This document shows positions 39,119-55,984 of a DNA stretch of 64,000 nucleotides, piece by piece. The notes under the pieces were generated by a model that did not search any database, was not told the origin of the DNA, and worked only from the letters and a program-made list of their open reading frames with translations. Positions within the stretch are counted from its first letter, which is position 1. Each line of letters begins with the position of its first letter. Position numbers and translations under genes: made by a program. This stretch comes from Typha latifolia (taxonomy: Eukaryota; Streptophyta; Magnoliopsida; Poales; Typhaceae), in the NCBI GenBank assembly GCA_019914945.1, contig CM034102.1, positions 14,993,501-15,057,500 on the forward strand, given 5' to 3'.

Positions 39119-39738
39119 ATGAAGGTGAGTGAGCAAACACACTTATTTTACTTGTTCCTGCATATATTCTTCCATTGCTTCCTGTTGGTCATTTCACCAT
39201 GAACAACTAAACCTTATACTGATGATAATTTTAATGGAGTTAGTAACTCTTGAAGTGTTTGATGACTTGATCTTGGAGCAAAAGATCACTATCAAGTTGC
39301 AAATTAACTGCGAGGCAAAGCGAAAAAAAGCTATGGCGGTGGCTGCATCAAGAGGTGTTATATAGTTTGAAAACTACACAAAATGTTCTTACTCTTATAT
39401 ATATATATATATATATATATATTGAAGGAAACAATTGTATGATGTTAAACATTAATCTACTTCTGATAGGAGTTGATTCGATTGCGTTAGAAGGCGAGGA
39501 CAAGAATCAGTTGGTAGTGGTTGGCGTTAATGTTGATTCAGCTTGCTTGACAAAAATTCTGAGGAAGAAGGTAGGTCATGCAACCATACTCAAAGTAGAG
39601 GAAGTAAAGAAGGCTGAAGACAAGAAGAAGGAAGTTGTTTATCCATTCCAATGTTCTACTAGTTACCCTCCATGTCCTCAATTGCTTTTTAGTGAATGTC
39701 CAAACGATCCAAATCCATTTGGTTGCTCAATCTTATGA
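39119..39738 (+). CDS. Heavy-metal-associated isoprenylated plant protein (HIPP), small, altered metal motif
   Basis: Three exons: 39119-39124 (just Met-Lys), 39279-39354 and 39470-39738; GT-AG junctions, 116 aa. The 2-codon first exon is a recurring arrangement in this family. It begins MKQKITIKLQINCEAKRKKA, an HMA fold continuing VDSIALEGEDKNQLVVVGVN and LRKKVGHATILKVEEV, then a Lys-rich linker and a Pro/Cys-rich end NDPNPFGCSIL. The last four residues CSIL fit a CaaX prenylation box, predicting membrane association. The usual MxCxxC metal motif reads INCEAK here, so one of the two metal-ligand cysteines is missing. HIPPs act in metal handling and as targets of pathogen effectors. Intron 2 contains a (TA)n run (39396-39422). 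Confidence 0.9.
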
Positions 39739-40943
39739 ATTATGGATCAACACTATTGATACATCTATGTTATTAGGTTCTGTAAAGGACTCTTTCATGT
39801 GACAGGAAAGTTGTCCAAGGTTGCAATAAAAGTCTCTTATGTACGTTTCAAAGTTCGGATTGTTACGTTGAGCTTTTCTGGAGTTGTTGAGAGATATGGT
39901 AAGTTACAGCAGTTAGATAATGCAATCAACCATTCAACCTTAATCCTACTATTAGCTCAGGAATAGAAGATGAACTTTGCCTAGTTAATACTTAAAGTCT
40001 GTCTGCTTCATGCAGCTGGGGTTGCTTGTCATCTCATAGTTGGCTTTTGTTACTTGATTCAACACAATATAATGGATTAGGATTCACTAGCCTGTTTGGC
40101 TTAATTTGATTTCAAAATAAAGAACCAAGAGATTTTTATTTCCCAGTTGCAAGAGCCTAAACTAATATTATGTGTGTAATATTGTTGGACTCATCTCTAA
40201 ATTATTTTAGTTTTACTCAAACTAGTGTGCTTAAACATATAGTAAATAATTGAACGACTTTACTTCAAAGATATAATTATAAACCTATGGGTAATTTAGT
40301 GGGAATGAAGAAGCCCATCATCAGCATGACAACAAAAGGAGAGCTCACCCATGCACTTGAAGGGGATGCCTTCTAAATGCAAGTCCACAGGAGTGAAAAC
40401 CTAGTAAATTCGGGGAAAAATCATGTGTACCAACTTTCTTTTAACACATATAGAGATATGGACGTATATCGGATATAGTTTGTGAATGATTGGCCCCATA
40501 AATTTTTTTTAAAAAAAATAGTCGAAGTCATGAAAAATACTTCAATGATACTCTAAAATTTATAATCTTAATCTAACGATTTTAATAGCCAATTTTTATA
40601 CTTAGTACTAATTTTAAAATCATATTATTTATAAAACAAAAGAGCATATTAGTTAAAAAAGATTTAATTTTATATATTTATCTTTTATTCTATTAAAATT
40701 TCTCTCTTATATATGATTGTGATGAATATAATTATGCCTTATTTATAAGAGATGATATTATTTAATACTAAGCAATTTAAATTTAATTCTTTGGACATAG
40801 ATTTTAGTTTAAATATGATTCTCTATCTCTATTTGTTATTAAATTTTAATTTAAATAAATCTTAAAACTGATGAGAGATATTATCCGAATAGTACATAGT
40901 GTTTAAACTTAATCAAACGCTGGTTTCTTCTTCTTCTCGGCCG
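39739..40943. other. Intergenic region
   Basis: 3' flank of the HIPP gene, then strongly AT-rich DNA (40490-40900) leading to the F-box gene. No supported gene. Confidence 0.5.
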
Positions 40944-42062
40944 ATGGAAGTGGCCGCCTTCTTACCGCCGCCGAAGAAGAAGATTGGGTCGGCAGGAAGT
41001 ATGGGCGTCCACCTCGTCCTCCCTTACGATGTCATCGCCAACATCCTCTCAAGGTTGTCAATGAAGGTCCTCTGGAAGCTCCGGTACGTCTCGAAGGCCT
41101 TCTCCGCTCGCATCTCCGACCCCCTCTTCATCCAGTCCCACAGGTCTCGTTCCGACCCCCTTGCCGTCGTAATCTTCTCGAACGAAGGCTGCGTCAAAAA
41201 AAATTTCCACGTCCGGATCTCGGACATGGAGGAAGCTTTAAGAGGAGCAGGCAACAACACCATGGTGAAGGAGATCTCGAATCTTGATTTCCTAGGCGAT
41301 TTCATCTCATTCCCGAGCCGCCTTAGCCTGGTGTGCATGATCGACGCCCTGCAACGCACGTGGGTGCTCGATCCCGCCACCGAGCGCCTCACCCTCTTGC
41401 CCAACTCCAATTACAGCAACGTTCGTCCCCGCGCGTTCCTTGGGTTCGGCCGCGTGGCTTCCACGGGCGAGTACAAGATCGTCTCCATCTTCTACACCGA
41501 CGACGATGGGAACTGCACCAGCCAGGCTTGCGAGGTCTTCACGTTCGGCTCCAGGGAGTGGAGGGCGGCGCAACCCCCGCCTCTGTTGTTGCATTTTAAA
41601 GGGTTCAGATATTTCGTGGAGAGCTCGTCTTCGGCTCTTGTAGACGGAGAGATATACGCGTTGCCGCGGCGGCCAGTTACAACGACGCCGTTCGTGAATG
41701 CGATAGCCTGTTTCAATCTCCTCGGTAGGCGCGTAAATCTGGCGGAGGTGAAGGGCTTGCTATGCTTGGCTGACGCCGTCTTCCCCTACCGCTCGGGCAT
41801 GAGCTGGAAATTTCCGCGGCAGCGCGTTACGCTGTGGTTCTTCAACAAGAATGGCGATGAGAGGTGGGTGAAGGAGTACTCCATTGATTTTTACTATGCT
41901 GAATTTAGACGAGTTTGTCCTCTGGGAATCATGAGCGATGGAAGGATTTTGCTGCAAGGGGACTACTGTCGGATTTTCCTTGAGCTTTTTAATTGCAACC
42001 ATTCTTCTCTAAAAGTTAATTTTGGAAAGGTTTTTCTTATGTTTATAGCGCTATGTTTTTAA
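40944..42062 (+). CDS. F-box protein, putative SCF substrate receptor
   Basis: Single-exon ORF of 372 aa. The open frame reaches back to 40899, but the first ATG is at 40944 (MEVAAFLPPPKKKIGSAGSM). Residues about 32-70 form an F-box: LPYDVIANILSRLSMKVLWK, LRYVSKAF, DPLFIQSH. This domain binds SKP1 in SCF ubiquitin ligases. The remainder resembles an F-box-associated beta-propeller domain: WVLDPATERLTLLPN, FLGFGRVASTGEYKIVSIFY, QACEVFTFGSREWRAA, VTLWFFNKNGDERWVKEYSI and GIMSDGRILLQG. The 5' half is GC-rich. The tail after NFGK is hydrophobic and non-typical; AAAG/GTTTTT at about 42030 could be a splice donor to an unseen exon. A decayed paralogue lies at 2330-2974. The substrate is unknown. 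Confidence 0.88.
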   Translation: MEVAAFLPPPKKKIGSAGSMGVHLVLPYDVIANILSRLSMKVLWKLRYVSKAFSARISDPLFIQSHRSRSDPLAVVIFSNEGCVKKNFHVRISDMEEALRGAGNNTMVKEISNLDFLGDFISFPSRLSLVCMIDALQRTWVLDPATERLTLLPNSNYSNVRPRAFLGFGRVASTGEYKIVSIFYTDDDGNCTSQACEVFTFGSREWRAAQPPPLLLHFKGFRYFVESSSSALVDGEIYALPRRPVTTTPFVNAIACFNLLGRRVNLAEVKGLLCLADAVFPYRSGMSWKFPRQRVTLWFFNKNGDERWVKEYSIDFYYAEFRRVCPLGIMSDGRILLQGDYCRIFLELFNCNHSSLKVNFGKVFLMFIALCF

Positions 42063-42635
42063 TTTGGTTTAATTTTATTTGTTGCTTTATAATTGCAAAA
42101 AATGAATTTAACCGCTGACGTAAAACGTTCAAAAAGTAATTATTTTTAAAAACTTCTAGAGTTATCAACTTTTAATATTTTTAATTGCAAAAACATAAAT
42201 AAAAAAGCTCAACTTTTTTTATTTTAATTTTTCTTCAAAAATCACTTTATTAAAGTCTGCCAATTTATCGACATTATAGGGTAGCATCTAATATCTAGTT
42301 ACTAAACAAACCGTAAATAAATGTCTACAAAGATGAAGTAGATAGTTAAAATATGCTCAACTTTTTTAAAAATTTTTCAAAAAATCATATGTATAAAGAT
42401 TCAACCTGATATACGATATAGTCTAAAGATTCAACCTGATATGAATGATTTTATTACAGCCATAGATAAATATGATAACATCCAAACAATCAACACAATG
42501 AGAAATATATCTTGAGAAATAAAGTATGGATGCACAGCACGAAGAATCAAACACTACTAGCTTTTTATTACACATTGCATAGTTACAGTCACCTCCAGCC
42601 GGAAGAAAATATGTATAGATCTATGGGCACTGGCA
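42063..42635. other. Convergent 3' flanking region
   Basis: AT-rich spacer between the F-box (+) and SFT2-like (-) genes. A short direct repeat AAAGATTCAACCTGATAT is present at about 42396 and 42424. No gene. Confidence 0.5.
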
Positions 42636-43360
42636 TCACCTGCCAAAACATTTTAGTACAGAAGATGTAAGAGTTGATGAGAGGAACTTCAGTCCAGTGG
42701 ATCCGCCAGGGAAGTATGTTACGGCATAATATGCGAGCGCCAAAACCTAAGAAAACATTAGGTATAGTCTATCCCATTAGCATCAAATTTTGCACTCTTA
42801 AAAAAATTCAATCACATGTGACGCGTACAATAACTGAAGGATGAACGAATAAGCATTTAGCCACACGAATTAAGGTTCCCGAAAGCTGATACTGAAATTT
42901 AATCCAATAATACACAAGATAAAACAAAATCCAGAAAAGTTAAAATAGTTTAGAGTCCAAATATCAGAGCTGGTAACAGTTGTTAAAGGAGTAAAGAAGA
43001 ACATTAAGCACTCCAGCTGATAACTCAGTTCATGATATCGATTTTACAGATGGAGAGTCCCAGAACAATTTGGTTCAATCTGCTTTCTATATCCACAGGA
43101 TAGTCCGGATGTTGCTTTTGGTTGCATGTCTTCAAGTGCAAGCAGAAAGATGGGACTTAAATTACTTGTCAACCTTATAAGGTGCAGGGAAAGCACCTCC
43201 CTCTGAAATTGCTTCCACCAAGTATACAGTGCAAGTCATGGTAAGGTCAGCAACCCATGAAATAGTATTTTAGCTCCTTTAATGAAGCCTAATTAAATCT
43301 AAGTGTGTGTTGCTCAATATATAATTTACCCTACATTTAAAGAATAGGACTTGATATAAC

Positions 43361-43401
<41 letters not shown>

Positions 43402-45432
43402 CGATGACGATGACTCACATAAACAACACATCACACCAAATAAAGTCACAATGTGTTACGCGCATGTTTATATGGACTGACACACTCTGCAACAAAAGAT
43501 CTACAAGTTGTGTAAAAATTGAAGATATGCAGAAGGCAGTGTCTTAATACCTGAACCACAGAAAACAGCACAGAGAGAATGTAACTGTGAAGCACCATGG
43601 AAACATAAATTGTACCCACCATACTGCCAACAAATCCCAATGTAAAAGGGAGTCTCTGCAATCCAAACAGTCAATTTTCAAAACACAAAACTAATTATCA
43701 TTATACACAGTTACAATTCATATTAAAGATACACAATTAAGATAATATTTTGGTTAAAATTAAATAGTCAAACATGAACAGAGAAAAACTGTAAGATAAT
43801 GCAATACCAGTATAAAACAAGGAAGATGAACTTCTGGTGGATAAATAAGTTTGTTCAAATTTTTGTGAACTGTGCAACGGGATGATCTATTGCGACAAAG
43901 TAATAGAATCAGATAATCTTATTTTGTGAGAATGACACAGTTTCAAAAAGAACACTGGAAAAGGCATCCTAGTGCATAAGCACCTGTCAAAGCTTTGGCA
44001 TTGCACTTAGTAGCATCCTCTAAGTGCAAACGAGAATGTTGATTGACAAACCTTACAAAACCATTTGATAGAAAGGCCATCTCTATTCCAAATGAGCAAA
44101 TAGCTAACTAAAATATAAGATCCAATAAGTAGCTAAAAACACTTGCCTCTTTTGAAGACATGTGAGCCAGCTGATTCTTAGGGCCTTTAAGAGCGAAGAA
44201 TGATCCAACAATAAAAGCACAACCAAGAGTGAAGCATATAGCAAATTTCTGAGGCATCAGCACCATAACTGGAAGAAACATAAAGAACGCAACAAAAATG
44301 AAGAATATTCCGCTGGCAAAGAGCATTCCAAAGTACATTAGCGACTTTCCAGAAGGCACACTGCTTGTAGCATTCTGGAAGCTCCCAGGTAATTCCCTCA
44401 CACCCTTAGAAACCCTGGTACATATTAAAGAACAATTACAAACAGTAGATAATAGAATACTGAAGTTATTAAGCCTTTCTCTCTACAACCCATAATTTAC
44501 ATCTATGGAGAAAGAAAATGAAGCAAGCAATGACTAGATACCTACTTTGGTGTAATTTGGTGCATTGGAGCAATAGGATAGATGATGGATATCTCGAATG
44601 CATTGAGGTCCTGAAAGTTCAGGATAACTTATTTCTTTCTCAACTTATCCACTAGTTGGATTGTAAATTTTTTAAGTACTTCCAATATCTTTTTCTTATG
44701 TGATTCATCATGATTTTAACATCCTATTTCAGTAGGATTAAGACAAAAGCATTATTCCTCATATGGTATCAGTGCCCGCTAGATAGGATGTTTTTAGGTA
44801 ATAAACTAACTTATCTAGGAGAATTTGGAGTCAAAACTCATGTCAATCATCCATTAATAAGGTTTTATCTCAGAAATTGAAGCAGGATTTATTGGGCTTG
44901 AAACTTTTGCTGCAAAATTATGCTTTCAATAGTTAAGTTAATTTGGTTCTTTCTCTAACTTCAATTTCTCTTTCCACCATTGCTATTCATATATCACAAC
45001 TAAACAAATCAGCTTACGCTCTTCTTCTTGTCTTCTTTCCTCAATCAAATCATAATTCAACCCAGCTATACATCTGTGTAAGATTGATATCTAAATGCAA
45101 GATCTACCATATGTCCCTCAGTTACCAAATGCAACATCCACATCGTCCTAAGGTACAAAGATCACAACTTGAAGCTAAGGAAGAAAGAAGAAGGAAAAGC
45201 AAAGAGATGCTTCTTACACGCTAAAGGTCCCCGAGACCTTATCGTTCGCGGTACGGACGGCGGCCTCGAGATCGAACCCTAGGGCCGACGAGCCCCCCTC
45301 CTCAGCGGATCTGGAGGTGGCGTACGAGTTCCAATCGGCGAGAAGAGACGACGAGGGCTTCTGCTGCTGCTCGCCGCCGCCTTCGCCGCCGGTTGATACC
45401 CCCATGAACCATGCTTGAGCCGTGTTCTGCAT
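42636..45432 (-). CDS. SFT2-like vesicle transport protein
   Basis: Tetra-spanning membrane protein related to yeast Sft2, involved in fusion of endosome-derived vesicles with the Golgi. Four exons on the minus strand: 45432-45218, 44414-44147, 43655-43551, 42746-42636; 232 aa. It starts MQNTAQAWFMGVSTGGEGGG, with LLADWNSYAT, then FDLEAAVRTANDKVSGTFSV and VSKGVRELPGSFQNATSSVP. Four hydrophobic segments follow, including GMLFASGIFFIFVAFFMFLP, KFAICFTLGCAFIVGSFFAL, GSMVGTIYVSMVLHSYILSV and VLALAYYAVTYFPGGSTGLK. Exon 2 ends GAG before GCAAGT, so intron 2 is a GC-AG intron; the only nearby GT would break the frame. Other junctions are GT-AG. Family call is firm. Confidence 0.94.
43361..43414. repeat. 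(GAT)n microsatellite in an SFT2-like intron
   Basis: About 16 GAT units, decaying to GAC-containing units at the end, inside the last intron (42747-43550) of the SFT2-like gene. Confidence 0.95.
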
Positions 45433-46171
45433 CGTGCGCCTTGGATTAGATCGGAGAATAAGAAGCGGATTAAGAGGTACCAACTTCTCAGTTCTCCCTC
45501 CTCCAGTCCTCCATTAACGGCAGTCGAGAGGCGAGGAGGAAAGATTCTCTGGAGAAATTCTTATAACGGAACTTTGCATTTAAGTGCCTGTGTATTAACT
45601 TATTTTGTCTACTTCCAAGTTGACGCCTTCTTTTTTCAGATGTTACTCCCAGAGAAGGCACTGTTCTCTGATTTTGGGAGTCAAGAGCTCTAAGTATTTC
45701 TACTGAATTGATGGCAGGAAATATTTGAAGACAAATGGAAAAGTTGCAAATATATCGGAGGAGATTTAACATTTTCCATAGTAAACTTATAATCTAGGTG
45801 ATACATAAAATACAAAGACTAGGTTATTTGGTATCGAATCAGATAAGATCTTTGGGTTAGAAGACATTTATCACCTGCTCAAGAAACAGAATACAACTTT
45901 GCTCAATCATACAAACCCCTAAATTCAATTCAATTTTGTACACAGTATAGAAACGTCTAAGAACATAAACAATAAAAGTGATACTTTCCACTGAAGTAGA
46001 AAGATTTTTTAAGATTGTGAAAGATAAATAAAAGAAGACGATTCTTCCTAGCATCAAATATAATTTGTTCTTCTGGGCACTGAGAGACAGGTGTTCATGC
46101 AATCCAGAAGAGTTTAATAGACCATGGTGAGCATATCCTTCCTGCCTTTAGAGTTGCATAGAATCGAAACA
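45433..46171. other. Promoter/3' UTR spacer between two minus-strand genes
   Basis: Contains the SFT2-like upstream region and the 3' UTR of the CBL gene. Nothing else recognisable. Confidence 0.5.
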
Positions 46172-51920
<5,749 letters not shown>

Positions 51921-53640
51921 GATATTGTCCACTCATTAACACACTCCATACCTGCAACCAGGAAAATTTGAAATATTTCATGCAATTCTGAGAAAGCTCA
52001 TCATTAAATTTTCAGCTGGAAAATAGCTTTCTTTGAGATAATCTCTATTACATTTCTATTCACCTAAAGCCAATGACGAGATATTTCTGAACAGAAACTA
52101 GCCTACTTTCCAAGGGAAAGTACATGCCTACATGGTTCGCATTGCAATGGGCAAGCAGTATAGACTCGAAAAAAAATTCAACACAGTCTAAGATTGAATC
52201 ATTCACATGCATATAGGATTTATAATGGAACAATTAGGAAGGAAATCTCATCAATCGTTCATGTTGTCAAGCGAAAGAAAAGGTCAATGCTGCAGGGGAT
52301 AATTCCACAGAAAAGTGCTGGTCAATAGTTCAATAACATGCATATAATAAGTGGAACAATAGATAACTCATATATCCTTGATGTAATCAAGCAAGACAAA
52401 AAAACCAATGTTGTTAGACATAATTTCATAGGAAAGTGTTACTCAAATCTGCATAGATGAGATGCATAACAACTGAAAAGAATTTCTTTCTAGTTGTCAA
52501 AAAAAAATGATAGTTTGTTACAACTAAACGTATGTCACATGAATGCTATTGTACCCAAATCTGCAAATAGAATAAAAAAGGGCCAGAATCCCCTAAGTTT
52601 TCCAAATTTCAAGTAAGAGGGGCATGCTTAGTAAGATAGATAAAGTATTGGTATCTGAAAACATCAATTGCACCATTTATTACTCAGTAACCCAGCAGAG
52701 ATAATCATTCAATGACAAGAAAAGTAGAAAAAGAAAACATTTGCGAGTTAAAACTATTTGGCATGCACACATGCAAACTTAAAATGAGAATCAAAATTAT
52801 CAGGAGGAAAAAGAATAGAAAATATAGCTGACGAAATCTCTTATATATCCAAGTAAACTTTTAGCAAAATTTGAAGCATTTTATGACACTAAGGATTCTG
52901 TGCACAGTGACAGGTACTGAAGTTACGCAATTTTTCATCACCTGGGAAGCTGGGGCTGAAGGCAATGATAACACAATATTGATAGCAATACGACGCCCTC
53001 AGTCCCACCAGATAATGGCAAGACTGAATCAATGCAAAACTTACAAGGAGCATCAATTTGAGCCTTACAGACAATTTAAATGCATGACAGCAGTAATTTC
53101 TCAAGATACGACTAGATCAGAAAAGAAGCACACGATCGGATTACCTAGGTAAATCCATGGTAAATCTACATGGGTATTCAAGAATCCTACGACCTACGCG
53201 TTCATTAAGTATTAATGATTGATCGTTGATCTAAAATCTTTCTCCTCTTCATAGAAACCCATATTTGGCTGCGCTAAACCCCGAAGTCCTTCAAATCCAA
53301 ATATAGTTCCTCTTCTTGTTACTTATAAAAAAAAAAAAAAAAAAAGAAACCATCAAAACAAAACCTAGAATCGCACAAAGGGAGGAAATCGAAACTAAAA
53401 TCCAAATCAGAGTCGAATTTTTCAGGAATCGAACGAAGACAGATCGGGAGAAAGATTGTTCCCGGAGACATCAGTTTGGATTCCAACACGCGCACATGAA
53501 TAATTCCACCGATTAAAAAAGAAGAAAGGGTTTCAAAGATTCTAGTTAAGAGAATCTCTAGAGAGAGAGAGGAGCTTGCCTGAGGAAAAAGGGCGAAGCC
53601 CAATTTTGATACATGCCTACGAGTTTATTCGATCCTCAAA
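51921..53640 (-). other. Probable CBL 5' UTR with a ~1.6-kb leader intron
   Basis: Immediately before the CBL ATG, a minus-strand acceptor TTGCAG lies at 51952-51957, leaving about 31 nt of leader. A plausible first leader exon (about 53628-53580) ends CCTCAG followed by GCAAGC, a GC-type donor at 53579-53578. A leader intron would place the promoter near the TATA run at 53659. No coding potential is supported in between. Confidence 0.45.
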
Positions 53641-53658
53641 TTCTTGGGAGATATACCC

Positions 53659-53673
53659 TATATATATATATAT
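53659..53673 (-). promoter_or_regulatory. TATA-box-like run upstream of the CBL leader
   Basis: CCCTATATATATATATATG read on the minus strand gives a TATA element about 30 bp before the inferred start of the CBL transcript. Confidence 0.4.
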
Positions 53674-55984
53674 GTGTGCTGGGAGAAAATAAAACTAAAT
53701 CATAGATCAAATTTGGAAAGATTTTTATTTATATTTCTGAGCCGTGTCAAGCTCGAGCCTAATTAAAATTAATTTTGAATATATATTTCAAGCCAAGCGT
53801 AATGTAAATTTGAATTAGATAAACTTTTTACCAAAATAAAAGGAGAAAAATTAACTATTGAATTAAGCTTGATTCGGGAATTAGATATAACCTTTAGATC
53901 TCAATTGAATTTCTAAATTAGGTCTATTTATATTTCTAGCCTCATCTAGTTGTCTCTAGGCAAATTTTCAGTAGCACAACTCCTAGAGTCAGCTTAGAGA
54001 GTAAAATTTAAGAAGAAAACTAAAATACAGTGCTTAGACTAGATAGAAGGCAGTGTTGATGGGGGCTTGTAGGCTGCGGCGAGGCAGAGAGTTGTTAGAT
54101 CTAATTATTTGTAAGCATCGACTACAATCCAATAGTGCAACCAAGACATCACAGCAACAACCCAACCCAACCCAACCCAATACTAGGATAGACTAAACCA
54201 AAAACCCTGGTTCACCACCATGCTCGTGGTCGTGGCTTGAGCTCGAGCCAAGGAGAAATCCAAAGGCAAGCTCCAATTAAGTGCAAAGGTCGAAAGAAGC
54301 CGTGATAGGGAAGAAGGGGCTCTCCTCTCGAGGAAGAAGAGGCAAGCAACCATCACACCCTCGAGGAAGAAGGAATGTCTTAGGGGGAACGGAAACTAAC
54401 AAAAACCCTCGATGGTGAAGAAAACATAATGAAAGAGGCGCAGAGTCGATGATGGTGAGGGCGAGCAACGATAATAGTGAAGGACGATAGCAATAAGAGT
54501 AGAGCAGCAGAGTAGTGTCGAGAAGGAAATGGTAAAGTTGTAGTAGGGAAGTTGGCGACAGAGAGCGTGGCGGTGAAGAAAGGGGTAAATGAAGGAGAAG
54601 AAGACATGGAAACATGCAAACACAAAAAATACAATAAAATTAGCCTATTGCTGCGTAGTGATTCGTGGTAGCGAGGGACGATTGATCATACGAAAGAATC
54701 AACTAAGAGTGATGCTTATTGAGGTCAACGAACAATAGTGAGGTGGAAGCTATTGCGGACGATGGTAAGAAGAGAGCAATAGTGGACAACATGGGGTAAA
54801 CAATGCCAAGAAGGAAGCAGTGACAAACAATCGAGGGAAGTGGATGGTGGCAGCGGCAAAAAACACAACAAAGTAGCAGAAAATAACAGAGATGGAGGAG
54901 GGTGAGAGAGTCGGATTAAAAAATAGTGTGTGTGAAAAGAAAGAATGAAGAGAGGCTTAGATGACAGAAAGAAGATAAAGATGAAGAAGAGACGAGAAAA
55001 TATAAAGGAGAAAACCTCTCCTCTCTCTCCTCTAGCCACTCGGCTAGGAGAGGGGAGGGGACTCATAGGAGGTGGATCTTGTCATTTTTTTACGGGGATG
55101 AAAGGATCTTGTTATATAAGGCCCTCTAAAGGTCGGTTAAAGTGTTAAGCCAAACCTTAGAAGATCCATGACCGAGGTAAGCAGAACAAGATGTTATCTT
55201 TCATTGAATATGGAATTTTAAACTATTTTAATTATCATGCTAATTCTTTACGCGTCTAAAATTTAAATACAAAACTAGATGCGATTCATCATGTTAGCAA
55301 AATTGCTCATTGAAATTTTCTAATATTTAAAAGTCGCCGTCAACTTATCATGGTAAGCTGTTCGGCATACACATATTTTAAAGAGTACCAAATGCGTAAA
55401 AAAGTTCATAAGGTTAGTTTGGTCATAAACTCTCGAACATGTTTTAAAATAAAATTAAAAAATTTATTTTTTGTGCTAAAAATTGGTATTTTACAAATTA
55501 CATTTATATTTTATCTATTTTATAATTCACACATCGTCGTTGATCATTTTGTAACTCGATCATTTCTTTTTCTCCCTAATTCTCATTCAACACATTATTT
55601 TAATTAACTAATATCGACCTACTAAAATACCTCCACGTTCCACCGCTATTTTTTTTTTCTCTCTACCCCTCCTCTAAATAAGGCATAGATAATTTAAATA
55701 TTTATTAATTATTTTATATATTATAATAAAATATAATTTTGCTAATATCATTTAAATTAATAGAGGGTATTAAATAAGAATTATATATATAAAAAAGTAG
55801 AGGTCGAAATATAAAAATCTTTAAAACGGTATGTAAATCGTATAATAGATAAAATGCAGCGTATGTTTTGTAATTTTGGTATTTAATAAGTCGGTTTTGT
55901 GTTAAATTTTGCGGCGGTATATTTACTTCGATTCACAATTTCCGTCCTCTCACCACTCTATTGCTGCCAAGTGAGCTGTGAGCC
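53674..55984. other. Divergent intergenic region
   Basis: Between CBL (-) and the unknown gene (+). It holds an AGCTCGAGCC-type repeat scrap at 53735-53800, (CCCAA)n at about 54157-54179 and a purine-rich stretch at 54280-55030. That stretch gives long Ser/Leu/Phe-rich minus-strand ORFs with no domain. It is AT-rich again to 55920. No gene is supported. Confidence 0.5.

Noticed and set aside
41024..41716. Minus-strand and alternate-frame ORFs inside the F-box gene
   Set aside because: Shadow frames of a GC-rich exon.
44540..44615. Cryptic exon in SFT2-like intron 1 (CAG then DLNAFEISIIYP)
   Set aside because: Direct joining of exons 1 and 2 restores the conserved GTFSVVSKGVR; the cryptic stretch has no family counterpart.
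54277..55066. Several minus-strand ORFs rich in Ser, Leu and Phe
   Set aside because: They arise from purine-biased DNA, overlap in different frames and show no domain or splice structure.
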